Origin: Patescibacteria group bacterium
Lineage (GTDB): Bacteria > Patescibacteriota > Patescibacteriia > JAHJFT01
Assembly (NCBI GenBank): GCA_028710985.1
Contig: JAQTTB010000001.1
Coordinates: 423,397 to 457,863, forward strand
Length of the DNA: 34,467 bases
Reading direction: 5' to 3'
Shown here piece after piece: positions 17,893 through 24,623 of this stretch. How positions within the stretch are numbered: position 1 is the first letter of the stretch; each line of letters begins with the position of its first letter. The notes under the pieces were generated by a model. It ran no database searches. It worked only from the letters and a program-made list of their open reading frames with translations, and had not been told where the DNA came from. Made by a program: the position numbers and the translations under genes.

Positions 17893-18483
17893 ATGAAAAA
17901 ATTTCTTATATTCGCAGCGATACTCGCGCTCGCCCTGCCGATTGCGACCCTGACCGCGGTCGGGGCGGTTCAGGAGGTTGAGGGACAAATCATCCACAGC
18001 ATTGAGGATTTAGATACAGGCAGCTTGGTTAAACTGCCGGACGACCAGAATCTAGAAACCCAGATTGACTCCACGGTGTATTATTATGCAATCGACGGCA
18101 AGCGCTATGTTTTTCCGAATGAAAGATGCTATTTTACCTGGTACCCGGATTATGATGAACTGCAGATTGTGGATGCCGCGACGTTGGCTCAGCTTCCGCT
18201 CGGCGGAAACATCACCTACAAGCCCGGCGTGAAGATGATTAAATTTCCGAGCGATCCCAAGGTTTACGCCGTGGCGCGCGGCGGTACGCTCCGCTGGGTG
18301 ACAACCGATCAGCTTGCCCGCCTGCTCTATGGCAATGATTGGTATATCAACGATCTGGAGGATGTTTCAGAAGCATTTTATTTGAATTATCAATCCGGTG
18401 AGGATATCGATCAGGAAGGCGACTACTTTCCGTATTACGAGCGCTATAACACCAATACCATCGCGACTGACTTGGGAATATAA
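17893..18483 (+). CDS. Short secreted paralog with the same 'RYVFPN' module
   Basis: This 196-residue exported protein has a signal peptide (about 1-25) followed almost directly by the module at 43-172, with GKRYVFPNERCYFTWYPDY, KPGVKMIKF and AVARGGTLRW aligning to the C-terminus of the preceding gene. It ends ATDLGI, echoing the NIDLGL end of its neighbour. The 2-bp spacing implies one transcript and probably translational coupling. Tandem duplication followed by loss or gain of the N-terminal domain explains the pair. Function is unknown. Confidence 0.8.
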   Translation: MKKFLIFAAILALALPIATLTAVGAVQEVEGQIIHSIEDLDTGSLVKLPDDQNLETQIDSTVYYYAIDGKRYVFPNERCYFTWYPDYDELQIVDAATLAQLPLGGNITYKPGVKMIKFPSDPKVYAVARGGTLRWVTTDQLARLLYGNDWYINDLEDVSEAFYLNYQSGEDIDQEGDYFPYYERYNTNTIATDLGI

Positions 18484-18554
18484 AAATCTCCGAAGCAGGG
18501 TACTGTAAGGCCGCAAAATCTTGCGGCCTTACGCATGCCAGATCGGAGATTTTT
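18482..18554. terminator. Nested bidirectional terminator
   Basis: An outer stem AAAAATCTCCGA/TCGGAGATTTTT (18482-18493/18543-18554) encloses a strong inner hairpin GTAAGGCCGC/GCGGCCTTAC (18505-18514/18523-18532). It lies between the convergent secreted-protein and L19 genes and has T-runs on both strands. Confidence 0.88.
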
Positions 18555-19028
18555 TTATTTCACCGCGACCTCTTTCAATTTTTTCTTGTAGCCCTTGCGC
18601 AGATACGTCGGTTGCGCCCGGCGCATGCGGTACTGTTTTATCACTTCAACCTTGGCGACTGCCGGAGCTGAGACCGGAAAAATTTTTTCCACTCCCACGC
18701 CGCTCGCTACCTTGCGCACGGTAAAGGTTTTTTTATTGCCCGCGCCGTGGGCGCCGATTACCAGTCCTTCAAAAATTTGAATACGCTCTTTTTCTTCGCC
18801 CTTGGCAGACATTTCTTTAATTTTATGGTGAACGCGCACGAGCATGCCGGCCTTAATTTTCGGAAGCTCGATCGCCTCAACCGCTTTGGCGGCCTTTGCT
18901 TCCTCGAGAGCTTGTTCAATGGCTTCGGGCGCGGCTTCTTTATTTTCCGCGGCTGCTTCGGTCCCGACGTCTGTCGGGAGCGGAGCCGGCTGATTCTCTT
19001 CTTTTTTATCGATTTGTTTGTCGGTCAT
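18555..19028 (-). CDS. rplS: 50S ribosomal protein L19 with an acidic N-terminal extension
   Basis: The conserved L19 core occupies about residues 57-157, with GMLVRVHHKIKE, ERIQIFEGLVIG, and the C-terminal run RMRRAQPTYLRKGYKKKLKE that contacts 16S/23S rRNA at the subunit bridge. Bacterial L19 is usually about 115 residues; here about 50 extra, Ala/Glu-rich, probably disordered residues precede the core. Codons 17-23 of that extension coincide with the palindrome TCCCGAC/GTCGGGA (18962-18979), so the extension may partly derive from a repeat. The gene has its own promoter within the 3' end of the CMP kinase gene and lacks a Shine-Dalgarno. Confidence 0.96.
   Translation of the reverse strand: MTDKQIDKKEENQPAPLPTDVGTEAAAENKEAAPEAIEQALEEAKAAKAVEAIELPKIKAGMLVRVHHKIKEMSAKGEEKERIQIFEGLVIGAHGAGNKKTFTVRKVASGVGVEKIFPVSAPAVAKVEVIKQYRMRRAQPTYLRKGYKKKLKEVAVK
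18962..18979. repeat. Palindrome inside the rplS coding region
   Basis: TCCCGAC-gtct-GTCGGGA is a perfect 7-bp inverted repeat within the non-conserved N-terminal extension of L19. It is nearly the same word as the core of the uvrA terminator (TCCCGACGTATCGTCGGG). Confidence 0.7.
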
Positions 19029-19064
19029 ATATAAAAAAATAAACCATTTATCTTAGGTGTGCAT

Positions 19065-19093
19065 ATTGTAGAATAATGTCATGATTTTGTCAA
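19065..19093 (-). promoter_or_regulatory. rplS promoter
   Basis: On the minus strand, TTGACA (19093-19088), a 17-bp spacer and TACAAT (19070-19065) give a strong promoter with its start near 19058, about 30 nt before the L19 ATG. It overlaps the last codons of the CMP kinase gene. Confidence 0.85.
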
Positions 19094-19642
19094 TCGTGGC
19101 TCAATAAAGCTCCAAACCCGCTCAAAAGACGCTTCCTTCGTCTCGTTGGTCGTGTCCACTATGAGGTCGAAGTGCGATTTGTCGAAAGCATTGATGCTGT
19201 AATATTTTTCGTATCGGCGTCGGTCGCTTGCCATGCGTTCGAGATTAGCGGCCATCACCTCATCGACATTACTGAAATTTTTTGATTCTTTCGTCCGTTC
19301 TTTTTTTTGCGTTTGGTCAAAAATTCGCTTCGCGCCGACGCGCGGGTCAACGTCAACATAAATTTTTACCGAATGGGGGATAAAATACCAGGATGTCCGG
19401 CCTTCAATAATAAAATTGTCCTGCGTTTTACCGAGCTGCTTTTGCCATTCGTCGACTTCAGTATCGGTTGCGGGATCGGTTTCCCCGAGCCGGTTATACT
19501 CCTCAAGTGTCATTCCGCGTTTGGTCGCGGCTTGGCGGCGCATTTCGCCGACATAGTAACGAGGCCAGCCGAGTTTTTCGGAAAGCATTTTCGCGATGGT
19601 GCTCTTGCCCGAACCGAGCGCGCCGGAAAGAGAAATTATCAT
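19079..19642 (-). CDS. Cytidylate kinase-like protein (archaeal-type CMP kinase)
   Basis: This 187-residue P-loop nucleoside monophosphate kinase has the Walker A segment LSGALGSGKST (5-15). The downstream segments YVGEMRRQAATKRGMTLEEY and TDTEVDEWQKQ follow the pattern of the short archaeal-type CMP kinases rather than long bacterial Cmk. The expected reaction is CMP (or dCMP) phosphorylation with ATP. I chose the ATG at 19642 because it overlaps the stop of the upstream pseudouridine synthase as ATGA, a coupling arrangement, and places the P-loop near the N-terminus; an upstream ATG at 19699 would add residues unlike the family. Other small-molecule kinase activities are possible. Confidence 0.85.
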   Translation of the reverse strand: MIISLSGALGSGKSTIAKMLSEKLGWPRYYVGEMRRQAATKRGMTLEEYNRLGETDPATDTEVDEWQKQLGKTQDNFIIEGRTSWYFIPHSVKIYVDVDPRVGAKRIFDQTQKKERTKESKNFSNVDEVMAANLERMASDRRRYEKYYSINAFDKSHFDLIVDTTNETKEASFERVWSFIEPRLTKS

Positions 19643-20553
19643 AGTATTTTTAAAAATGTATTTAATTCTTCCGGAGGCTCGGATCGGAATTCCCGCCATT
19701 TATCAGCCATGTCGTAGAATCCGAGATATGTCGAATGGAGAAAAAGCCGAGGCGCCCGGATTTTACCCGGCCGTTTTGCCCGATATAGCGCGTCTCCGGC
19801 AAGCGGGTGGCCGATGGCAAAAAAATGCGCGCGAATTTGGTGCGTACGGCCGGTCAGGATTTCAATTTCCGTAAGTGTGAAGCTCGGAAATCTCTGAATG
19901 ACGCAGTAGCGCGTCAGCGCTTCTTTGCCCTCCTGGCTCTCCGGTCGCGCCGCCATGCGCGCCCGCCGTACGCTTCGTGCAATCTTAAAATTTATTTCGC
20001 CTTCATCCTGGTCAAGCCGTCCGTGGGCAAGGCCGAGATATATTTTTTTAACGGCCCGCGACTCAAAGGCGGATCTCAGGTGCGCGTATGATTTTTTATT
20101 GCGCGCGACGACCATGAGCCCGGAAACATCCCGGTCAAGCCGTTGAACAATACCCGGCCGCCGCGGATCGCCAACCTTGGCAATCTCGGGAAATTTTTTT
20201 AGTAGAAAATCAACCACCGTGGGTTCGGAATATTTTTCATTCGGCGCGTGCACCACGATGCCGTTCGGTTTATTGATAACGATAAAGTCGTTATCTTTGT
20301 GCACGACCGAAATTCTTGGAGTTATTTTTCTTATTTTCTTTTCCGCGAGCGGGACAAGTTCAACTCGGTCGCCCGGCCTCATGGAAAAATGCGGAGTTTC
20401 CGGTCGGCCGTTGATCATCACGCCGCCGGACCTTATCATTTTTTGGGCCCGAGAGCGGGAAATTCTCGCAGAGAGAGCTAAGAAAACATCAAGACGCGCC
20501 CCCGCGTCTTTTTCTTTTACCGTGAATAAATTTTTTTCGGATTTTTTTGGCAT
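19639..20553 (-). CDS. RluD-family rRNA/tRNA pseudouridine synthase
   Basis: This enzyme isomerises specific uridines in rRNA (or tRNA) to pseudouridine. An N-terminal S4 RNA-binding domain (about 15-65) precedes the RluA/RluD-type catalytic domain (about 85-295). The catalytic Asp140 lies in QRLDRDVSGL; the usual His of HRLDxxTSG is replaced by Gln, which still leaves the nucleophile. The later motif GRTHQIRAHF is also intact. Length (304) is typical. It starts 4 bp after the CCA enzyme gene and overlaps the CMP kinase gene by 4 bp, so all three form one operon. The exact target site cannot be assigned. Confidence 0.93.
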   Translation of the reverse strand: MPKKSEKNLFTVKEKDAGARLDVFLALSARISRSRAQKMIRSGGVMINGRPETPHFSMRPGDRVELVPLAEKKIRKITPRISVVHKDNDFIVINKPNGIVVHAPNEKYSEPTVVDFLLKKFPEIAKVGDPRRPGIVQRLDRDVSGLMVVARNKKSYAHLRSAFESRAVKKIYLGLAHGRLDQDEGEINFKIARSVRRARMAARPESQEGKEALTRYCVIQRFPSFTLTEIEILTGRTHQIRAHFFAIGHPLAGDALYRAKRPGKIRAPRLFLHSTYLGFYDMADKWREFRSEPPEELNTFLKIL

Positions 20554-20557
20554 GTGG

Positions 20558-22063
20558 TTACTCTAAGGACAATAAATATTTTTTTGCCTGGCCCGAAGTT
20601 GATATCTTTCCCTCGAGCTGCCGTTCGCGAAGATCGCACAGGATTTCCGCAATGCGCGGGCCGGGTTTTATTTTTAGAATGTTTTGCACCTCGCGGCCGT
20701 CAAGCAGGCGCGGCGGCAAGCCTTTGGGAAAACGGCGACGGATGCCGCGGATCCGGTTCTTTACGCCAAGATAATGGACCATGTAGAGATCCACGATCTC
20801 TGCCGAGGTTTTACCGCCCCTGATGTCGGCCCAGCAGAGTGCGAGCAAAAGATCGCCCGGAAAGTCAGGGCGCATAAAACGGCTCTCAATTTCAGTGAAG
20901 CTCAATTTTTTCGGATCGTTATGCAAAATAAACATGTGTTCGCCCACGAGCCAGGCCAGGCGGCCGGTTTCAATATCAATTTCCGCGGCCTTGTAGCTTT
21001 CGAGCCGGAGCCGGTTTGTAATCTCACGGGTGATTTTGGCGCCGGCCGCCGCGTGGCCGGTAAAGCCCGCGTCCTTTGGCGAACCGCCCTTTTTGACCGC
21101 TGGTTTTCCGATATCGTGAAAAAGCACGGCGAGTGCGAGGTAGATGGGAATATTTTTATATCCAAATTCTTTTTTGAATTCCGGAGAAGCGATCGCCCGG
21201 AGCGCGAGGCGGGTGTGCTCTAGAACATTCCCTTCGGCATGGTATCGCTCCGGCTGGCCGCAGCGCCGCATTGCCGCGGTTTCCGGAACGATTTCCGCAA
21301 GCGCGCCGGATTCGTTCCACCACTCAAATGCTTCGGCCGGGTCTGCGGCAAAGCTTTTCAAAAATTCCTTGGCAATGGTTTCGCGCGGCACGATCCAGCT
21401 GCCGCCGGATTTTTTATTGATTTCGGGAATTAATTTTTTAATCGCATGCCAGGTCCGGCCTTCAATTTCAAAATTAAGCTCGGTGGTAAAGCGGAGCGCG
21501 CGGAGAATTCGTGAATAATCTTCAAGAAATCTTTCCTTGGGTTCGCCGACCGCGCGGATTATTCCGCCACGGAGGTCATTCAATCCGCCGAATTGGTCAA
21601 CGAGATCGTTAGTCTTCGTGTTCCAGGCCAGGGCATTGACCGTGAAGTCGCGGCGGCCGAGGTCGTCCGCGATCTCGAGCTTCGGATCGCTTTGAACCGA
21701 GAAATCGCGGTACGCGCCCGATCCGCGCGCGTGTTCGGTGCGCGGCAGGGCAAAATCAATAAAATCGGCACGGCCGCGCGTGCGGAATTTAAAAACTCCG
21801 AAACTGCGGCCGACCAGATTTACGTCGCCGTATTTTGTCAAAAATTTTTTTAGATCAGTTGCCGCGACTCCGCGCACCACAAAGTCAAGATCGCCCCGTT
21901 TAGTGCGTCCCATCAGGATGTCGCGCACTACGCCGCCGACAAGATACATCTCGCCTCGGGGAAGTGAATTATAAAAATTCGCAACAAGTTTAGTGATGCC
22001 CTTTTTGGCAATTTCTTGCTTTACGATTTTCGCGATTATTTTTGGCGAACTCACTTTGAGCAT
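20558..22063 (-). CDS. cca: CCA tRNA nucleotidyltransferase with HD domain
   Basis: This class II nucleotidyltransferase should add or repair the 3' CCA of tRNAs. The head domain has LVGGVVRDILMG (41-52) and the metal-binding pair D58/D60 (GDLDFVV). The RRDFTVNALAW and RILRALRF motifs of the neck/body follow. An HD-type segment (about 310-320, FHDIGKPAV) suggests the bifunctional, phosphohydrolase-containing form. The protein has 501 residues. All three tRNA genes in this window already encode CCA, so its main role here may be repair. It leads the cca-rluD-cmk operon. A TAGAAT element about 12 nt before the ATG could be its -10. Confidence 0.92.
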   Translation of the reverse strand: MLKVSSPKIIAKIVKQEIAKKGITKLVANFYNSLPRGEMYLVGGVVRDILMGRTKRGDLDFVVRGVAATDLKKFLTKYGDVNLVGRSFGVFKFRTRGRADFIDFALPRTEHARGSGAYRDFSVQSDPKLEIADDLGRRDFTVNALAWNTKTNDLVDQFGGLNDLRGGIIRAVGEPKERFLEDYSRILRALRFTTELNFEIEGRTWHAIKKLIPEINKKSGGSWIVPRETIAKEFLKSFAADPAEAFEWWNESGALAEIVPETAAMRRCGQPERYHAEGNVLEHTRLALRAIASPEFKKEFGYKNIPIYLALAVLFHDIGKPAVKKGGSPKDAGFTGHAAAGAKITREITNRLRLESYKAAEIDIETGRLAWLVGEHMFILHNDPKKLSFTEIESRFMRPDFPGDLLLALCWADIRGGKTSAEIVDLYMVHYLGVKNRIRGIRRRFPKGLPPRLLDGREVQNILKIKPGPRIAEILCDLRERQLEGKISTSGQAKKYLLSLE

Positions 22064-22095
22064 ACTTTATTTTATATTCTACCCTATTTTGCGCA

Positions 22096-22138
22096 AAGAA
22101 AAAAGCCGTTCAGAAGTCCAAGGGGGCTAGAGAACGGC
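22096..22138 (-). terminator. Terminator of the 163-residue unknown gene
   Basis: On the minus strand GCCGTTC and GAACGGC (22138-22132/22111-22105) form a stem with a 20-nt loop, followed by TTTTTTCTTT. It lies just after the stop of the gene at 22154-22645 and before the cca gene. Confidence 0.8.
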
Positions 22139-22153
22139 CATAGGCGGGGGCGG

Positions 22154-22645
22154 CTAGGAAGCATAGACCGGCGAAGTATCGTCGTCGGCCGGATTCGGAA
22201 GGTCGCCTCTTTCCAGGGCGTCCACTCCGAGAATCAGGAAAAAGATATTTGCGACGGCGATGAGCAGATACCGGGAGTTCTCGTCTTTCCAGAGCGCCTC
22301 AAGCGCCTCAAGCGCATCGTCGAACTTGCCCGGATGCACGGCGTGGAGTGCGGTCTGTAGGGTTTGGTAAAGGCGCGGGGGCTCGTCGTTTATCTTCCGG
22401 AAAATCGTCATCATCTCCTGCGCCTCTTCAAGCCCGATCGGGAAATCCACCTCTTTGACAATATCCCAGGCCGGACTTTCGCCATACTTATCTACCATGT
22501 TGCCGAAGAATATTTCAATCGCCGGCTCGAAGAATAGTATTTCGCCGATTTTGGCTTTGAGGCGGTTGGCGGTGTTGTGAAGAAGCGGAGCAGAGTCAAA
22601 GCAGTTATCTATTATCAATGGCGTTGCGCCACGTCTGTCTTTCAT
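22154..22645 (-). CDS. Unknown soluble protein with strong Shine-Dalgarno
   Basis: I do not recognise this 163-residue acidic protein. It is predicted mostly helical, with one hydrophobic segment near 125-140 (YLLIAVANIFFLILG) that could be a buried helix or a membrane span, and a disordered acidic C-terminus (PADDDTSPVYAS). It has AAGGAG 6 nt before the ATG, a TTGACA promoter and its own terminator. Nearly all other genes here lack a Shine-Dalgarno, so it stands out together with the genes at 24624 and 25716. It may be an acquired single-gene unit. Confidence 0.75.
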   Translation of the reverse strand: MKDRRGATPLIIDNCFDSAPLLHNTANRLKAKIGEILFFEPAIEIFFGNMVDKYGESPAWDIVKEVDFPIGLEEAQEMMTIFRKINDEPPRLYQTLQTALHAVHPGKFDDALEALEALWKDENSRYLLIAVANIFFLILGVDALERGDLPNPADDDTSPVYAS

Positions 22646-22668
22646 GATTAACTCCTTTTGAACCTGCT

Positions 22669-22697
22669 ATCTAACCATAATACCACTTTTCTGTCAA
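22669..22697 (-). promoter_or_regulatory. Promoter of the 163-residue unknown gene
   Basis: On the minus strand TTGACA (22697-22692), a 17-bp spacer and TTAGAT (22674-22669) preceded by TGG form a promoter with a consensus -35 and an extended but weak -10. The -35 is one arm of the inverted repeat CTGTCAA-gttg-TTGACAG (22691-22708), which could be an operator. Confidence 0.55.
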
Positions 22698-22723
22698 GTT
22701 GTTGACAGTATGAATAATTGGTC

Positions 22724-22752
22724 TTGAAATAATGCAAAATTATCGCTATACT
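22724..22752 (+). promoter_or_regulatory. Promoter of tRNA-Ile and the downstream gene
   Basis: TTGAAA (22724-22729), a 17-bp spacer and TATACT (22747-22752) form a good promoter with its start near 22759. It drives rightwards towards tRNA-Ile, opposite to the unknown gene on the minus strand. Confidence 0.75.
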
Positions 22753-22767
22753 TTGAACGAGTGACTC

Positions 22768-22842
22768 CGGGTGCGTAGTCCCGATATTCCGACTGCGTCG
22801 GGATCGTCGGGACTCAGATGTTGTTTTTTCACGGGTGCGTAG
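22768..22842. repeat. Palindromic element between 11-bp direct copies of the tRNA-Ile 5' end
   Basis: CGGGTGCGTAG occurs at 22768-22778 and again at 22832-22842, where it covers the base before tRNA-Ile and its first 10 bases. Between the copies lie 53 bp that contain TCCCGA/TCGGGA arms (full pairing AGTCCCGA 22777-22784 with TCGGGACT 22807-22814) and a T-run at 22821-22829. This looks like a small palindromic insertion with target duplication. The hairpin plus T-run could also attenuate the tRNA transcript. Confidence 0.6.
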
Positions 22843-22908
22843 CTCAGCGGTTAGAGCACAACTCTTATAAAGTTGGGGTCGATGGTTCAAATCCATCCGC
22901 ACCCACCA
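22833..22908 (+). tRNA. tRNA-Ile(UAU)
   Basis: The cloverleaf is complete: acceptor GGGTGCG/CGCACCC, D stem GCTC/GAGC, anticodon stem CAACT/AGTTG around CTTATAA (anticodon TAT), T arm GATGG-TTCAAAT-CCATC, discriminator A and encoded CCA. The UAU anticodon reads AUA and is uncommon in bacteria, which normally use a lysidine-modified CAU tRNA. Confidence 0.93.
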
Positions 22909-22921
22909 TAGCATTATCGCC

Positions 22922-24325
22922 ATGTATAAAAAGATTATACAATGCACAATCATTTCCGTAGCTCTGTTTTTTGTTGGCGTTTCGGCAAACGCAGCAGATT
23001 CGCGGGATTATGAAGTGCGTGTTTTTAACGGCTTTGAAATTATTGGAAACTTCATGGCCTTTGACAAGGGATATAACGGCGGCGCAAGTATCGCGGTCGG
23101 CGATTTGGGCGATGACGGCGTGCCGGAAGTGATTGTCGGTACGGGCCAGGGCAAGCCGCCGGAGATTAAAATATTCCGCCAGGACGGCACCATGGCGTAC
23201 ATGTTTTATGCTTACGCGCCGAGCTACGGACAGGGAGTAAATGTCGCGGTTTGCGATGTGAATCGCGATTTTAAAAACGAAATAATCACCGGTACGCAAT
23301 TTGGTGGCGGTCCGCACGTAAAGATTTTTGATGGTTACGGAAACGATATTTCTAAGGGCGGCTGGTTCGCGTACAACAAATTTTTTCGCGGCGGCGTGAA
23401 TGTCGCCTGCGGCGACTGGGACGGCGATGGGGAGAAAGAAATAATTACTGCCGCCGGTCCCTCGGGCGGACCGCATGTAAAAATTTTTAACAGTAACGGC
23501 GCCATGGAAACCGAATTCTTTGCTTTTCCGGCAGACAATCTTTCCGGCGTTTCGGTTGCCATGGGTCAGCTCGATGACGATTTCCCGGAAGAAGTCATTA
23601 TTTCTAGTTTTTCCTACGGCGATCCCATGGTCCGCGTATTTGAATATGGGATTAAGGGTTGGTATGAAAATAGCGAATGGCTTGCATATTCAAAAGATTA
23701 CAAAGGTGGTGTTTCGGTCGCGGCCGGAGATTTCGATAACGATAAACTTGACGAGATCGTCACTTCTCCAAACGGCGGCGGCGGTCCGCATGTCCGTCTT
23801 TTTGATAAATTCGGCAATTCAAAGGGTGAATTCTTTTCTTATGAGAATGATTATCGCGGCGGCGTGCGTGTTGCCCTGGCCGACATGAATGGCGGCGGCG
23901 AAGAAATAATTACTATTCCGACAAGCAAACTCATTGCCGGGCCGATCGGTCAGCCAAAGTTTATTGACATTGATATTACCAAACAAAGAATGACTGCGTA
24001 TGAGTGGGGAATTCCGATCAAGGTGTTTCTGGTGTCCACCGGCCTCTGGAAATATCCCACGCCCATCGGCAAAACGCAGATAAAATTAAAACAACTTTTT
24101 AAAGATTACGCATGGACTTACGGCGTTAACCATCCGGACAACTACAATCTGCCGAATGTGAAATACAATCTGAATATTTTTCCGCACGTTTTTATCCACT
24201 ACGCTTATTGGCATAATAATTTCGGTCATCGTATGAGCCATGGCTGCGTCAATATGCGGCTCGCGGATGTTGAGTGGATTTACAATTGGGCCGAAATCGG
24301 CACGCCGGTGGAAACGCACTACTAG
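22922..24325 (+). CDS. Secreted FG-GAP repeat protein with C-terminal L,D-transpeptidase (YkuD) domain
   Basis: This 467-residue exported protein joins a beta-propeller to a cell-wall cross-linking enzyme. A signal peptide (1-24, cleavage after VSANA) precedes about six FG-GAP/VCBS-like repeats (about 45-335) of the form GGVxVAxGDxDxDGxxEII followed by GGGPHVKIF. The YkuD domain follows at about 345-467, with His426 and the catalytic Cys442 in MSHGCVNM. The domain forms 3-3 cross-links in peptidoglycan or attaches proteins to it; the propeller probably positions the enzyme on the wall or binds a ligand. The gene begins 13 nt after the tRNA-Ile CCA with no Shine-Dalgarno, so tRNA and mRNA probably share a transcript separated by tRNA 3' processing. 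Confidence 0.93.
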   Translation: MYKKIIQCTIISVALFFVGVSANAADSRDYEVRVFNGFEIIGNFMAFDKGYNGGASIAVGDLGDDGVPEVIVGTGQGKPPEIKIFRQDGTMAYMFYAYAPSYGQGVNVAVCDVNRDFKNEIITGTQFGGGPHVKIFDGYGNDISKGGWFAYNKFFRGGVNVACGDWDGDGEKEIITAAGPSGGPHVKIFNSNGAMETEFFAFPADNLSGVSVAMGQLDDDFPEEVIISSFSYGDPMVRVFEYGIKGWYENSEWLAYSKDYKGGVSVAAGDFDNDKLDEIVTSPNGGGGPHVRLFDKFGNSKGEFFSYENDYRGGVRVALADMNGGGEEIITIPTSKLIAGPIGQPKFIDIDITKQRMTAYEWGIPIKVFLVSTGLWKYPTPIGKTQIKLKQLFKDYAWTYGVNHPDNYNLPNVKYNLNIFPHVFIHYAYWHNNFGHRMSHGCVNMRLADVEWIYNWAEIGTPVETHY

Positions 24326-24327
24326 GG

Positions 24328-24356
24328 TTTACAGTTTTTTAAAATTATGATAAAAA
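24328..24356 (+). promoter_or_regulatory. tRNA-Val promoter
   Basis: TTTACA (24328-24333), a 17-bp spacer and TAAAAA (24351-24356) preceded by TGA give a plausible promoter with its start near 24363, 8 nt before the tRNA. Confidence 0.6.
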
Positions 24357-24370
24357 TGTTGCAGCATTTT

Positions 24371-24447
24371 GGGCGGCTAGCTCAGCTGGTTAGAGCGCAA
24401 CATTGACATTGTTGAGGTCACAGGTTCGACTCCTGTGCCGCCCACCA
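24371..24447 (+). tRNA. tRNA-Val(GAC)
   Basis: Acceptor GGGCGGC/GCCGCCC, D stem GCTC/GAGC, anticodon stem CAACA/TGTTG around TTGACAT (anticodon GAC), T arm ACAGG-TTCGACT-CCTGT, discriminator A and encoded CCA make a complete 77-nt cloverleaf. Confidence 0.95.
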
Positions 24448-24517
24448 GATAGGTTTCGCGAAGCGATCCCGATTTCCGCGAAGCGGAACATCGGGACGAG
24501 CCCACGTACACCCACCA
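24448..24517. repeat. Palindromic element between copies of the tRNA-Val 3' end
   Basis: A nested palindrome TCCCGAT/ATCGGGA (24467-24473/24490-24496) with inner TTCCGC/GCGGAA lies between CCCACCA at the tRNA 3' end (24441-24447) and a second CCCACCA (24511-24517). The layout parallels the element before tRNA-Ile. Confidence 0.55.
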
Positions 24518-24520
24518 AAG

Positions 24521-24553
24521 AGACTTTCTGAGAGAAGGTCTTTTTTATTTTTC
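24521..24553 (+). terminator. Terminator after tRNA-Val
   Basis: AGACTTTCT and AGAGAAGGTCT pair around a short loop and are followed by TTTTTTATTTTT. It ends the tRNA-Val transcript just before the promoter of the ParB-like gene. Confidence 0.8.
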
Positions 24554-24554
24554 C

Positions 24555-24591
24555 TTGACCAAATTTAAAAATTCTGCCAATATTGAGCCAG
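24555..24591 (+). promoter_or_regulatory. Duplicated 37-bp promoter element, copy 1
   Basis: TTGACC (24555-24560), a 17-bp spacer and CAATAT (24578-24583) with a preceding TGC (extended -10) form a promoter for the ParB-like gene. The final 20 bases TTCTGCCAATATTGAGCCAG are identical in a second copy at 25671-25690. Confidence 0.7.
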
Positions 24592-24623
24592 CACATTTTA
24601 CCGACACGAAAAGGAGGAATATT

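Noticed and set aside
19643-19699. Upstream ATG for the CMP kinase gene
   Set aside because: It would put 19 unrelated residues before the P-loop and overlap the pseudouridine synthase gene by 61 bp; the ATGA overlap at 19642 is more natural.
22691-22708. CTGTCAA-gttg-TTGACAG as a known operator
   Set aside because: It is a perfect inverted repeat, but it is explained partly by a -35 box on the minus strand and matches no operator I can name; it is kept only as a note in the promoter entry.
22865-23476. 203-codon frame antisense to the L,D-transpeptidase gene and tRNA-Ile
   Set aside because: It runs through a tRNA and a gene with a clear signal peptide and YkuD domain on the plus strand.
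24555-24623. TTG start for the ParB-like gene, 69 bp upstream
   Set aside because: This TTG is the -35 box of the promoter; the ATG at 24624 has a strong Shine-Dalgarno.
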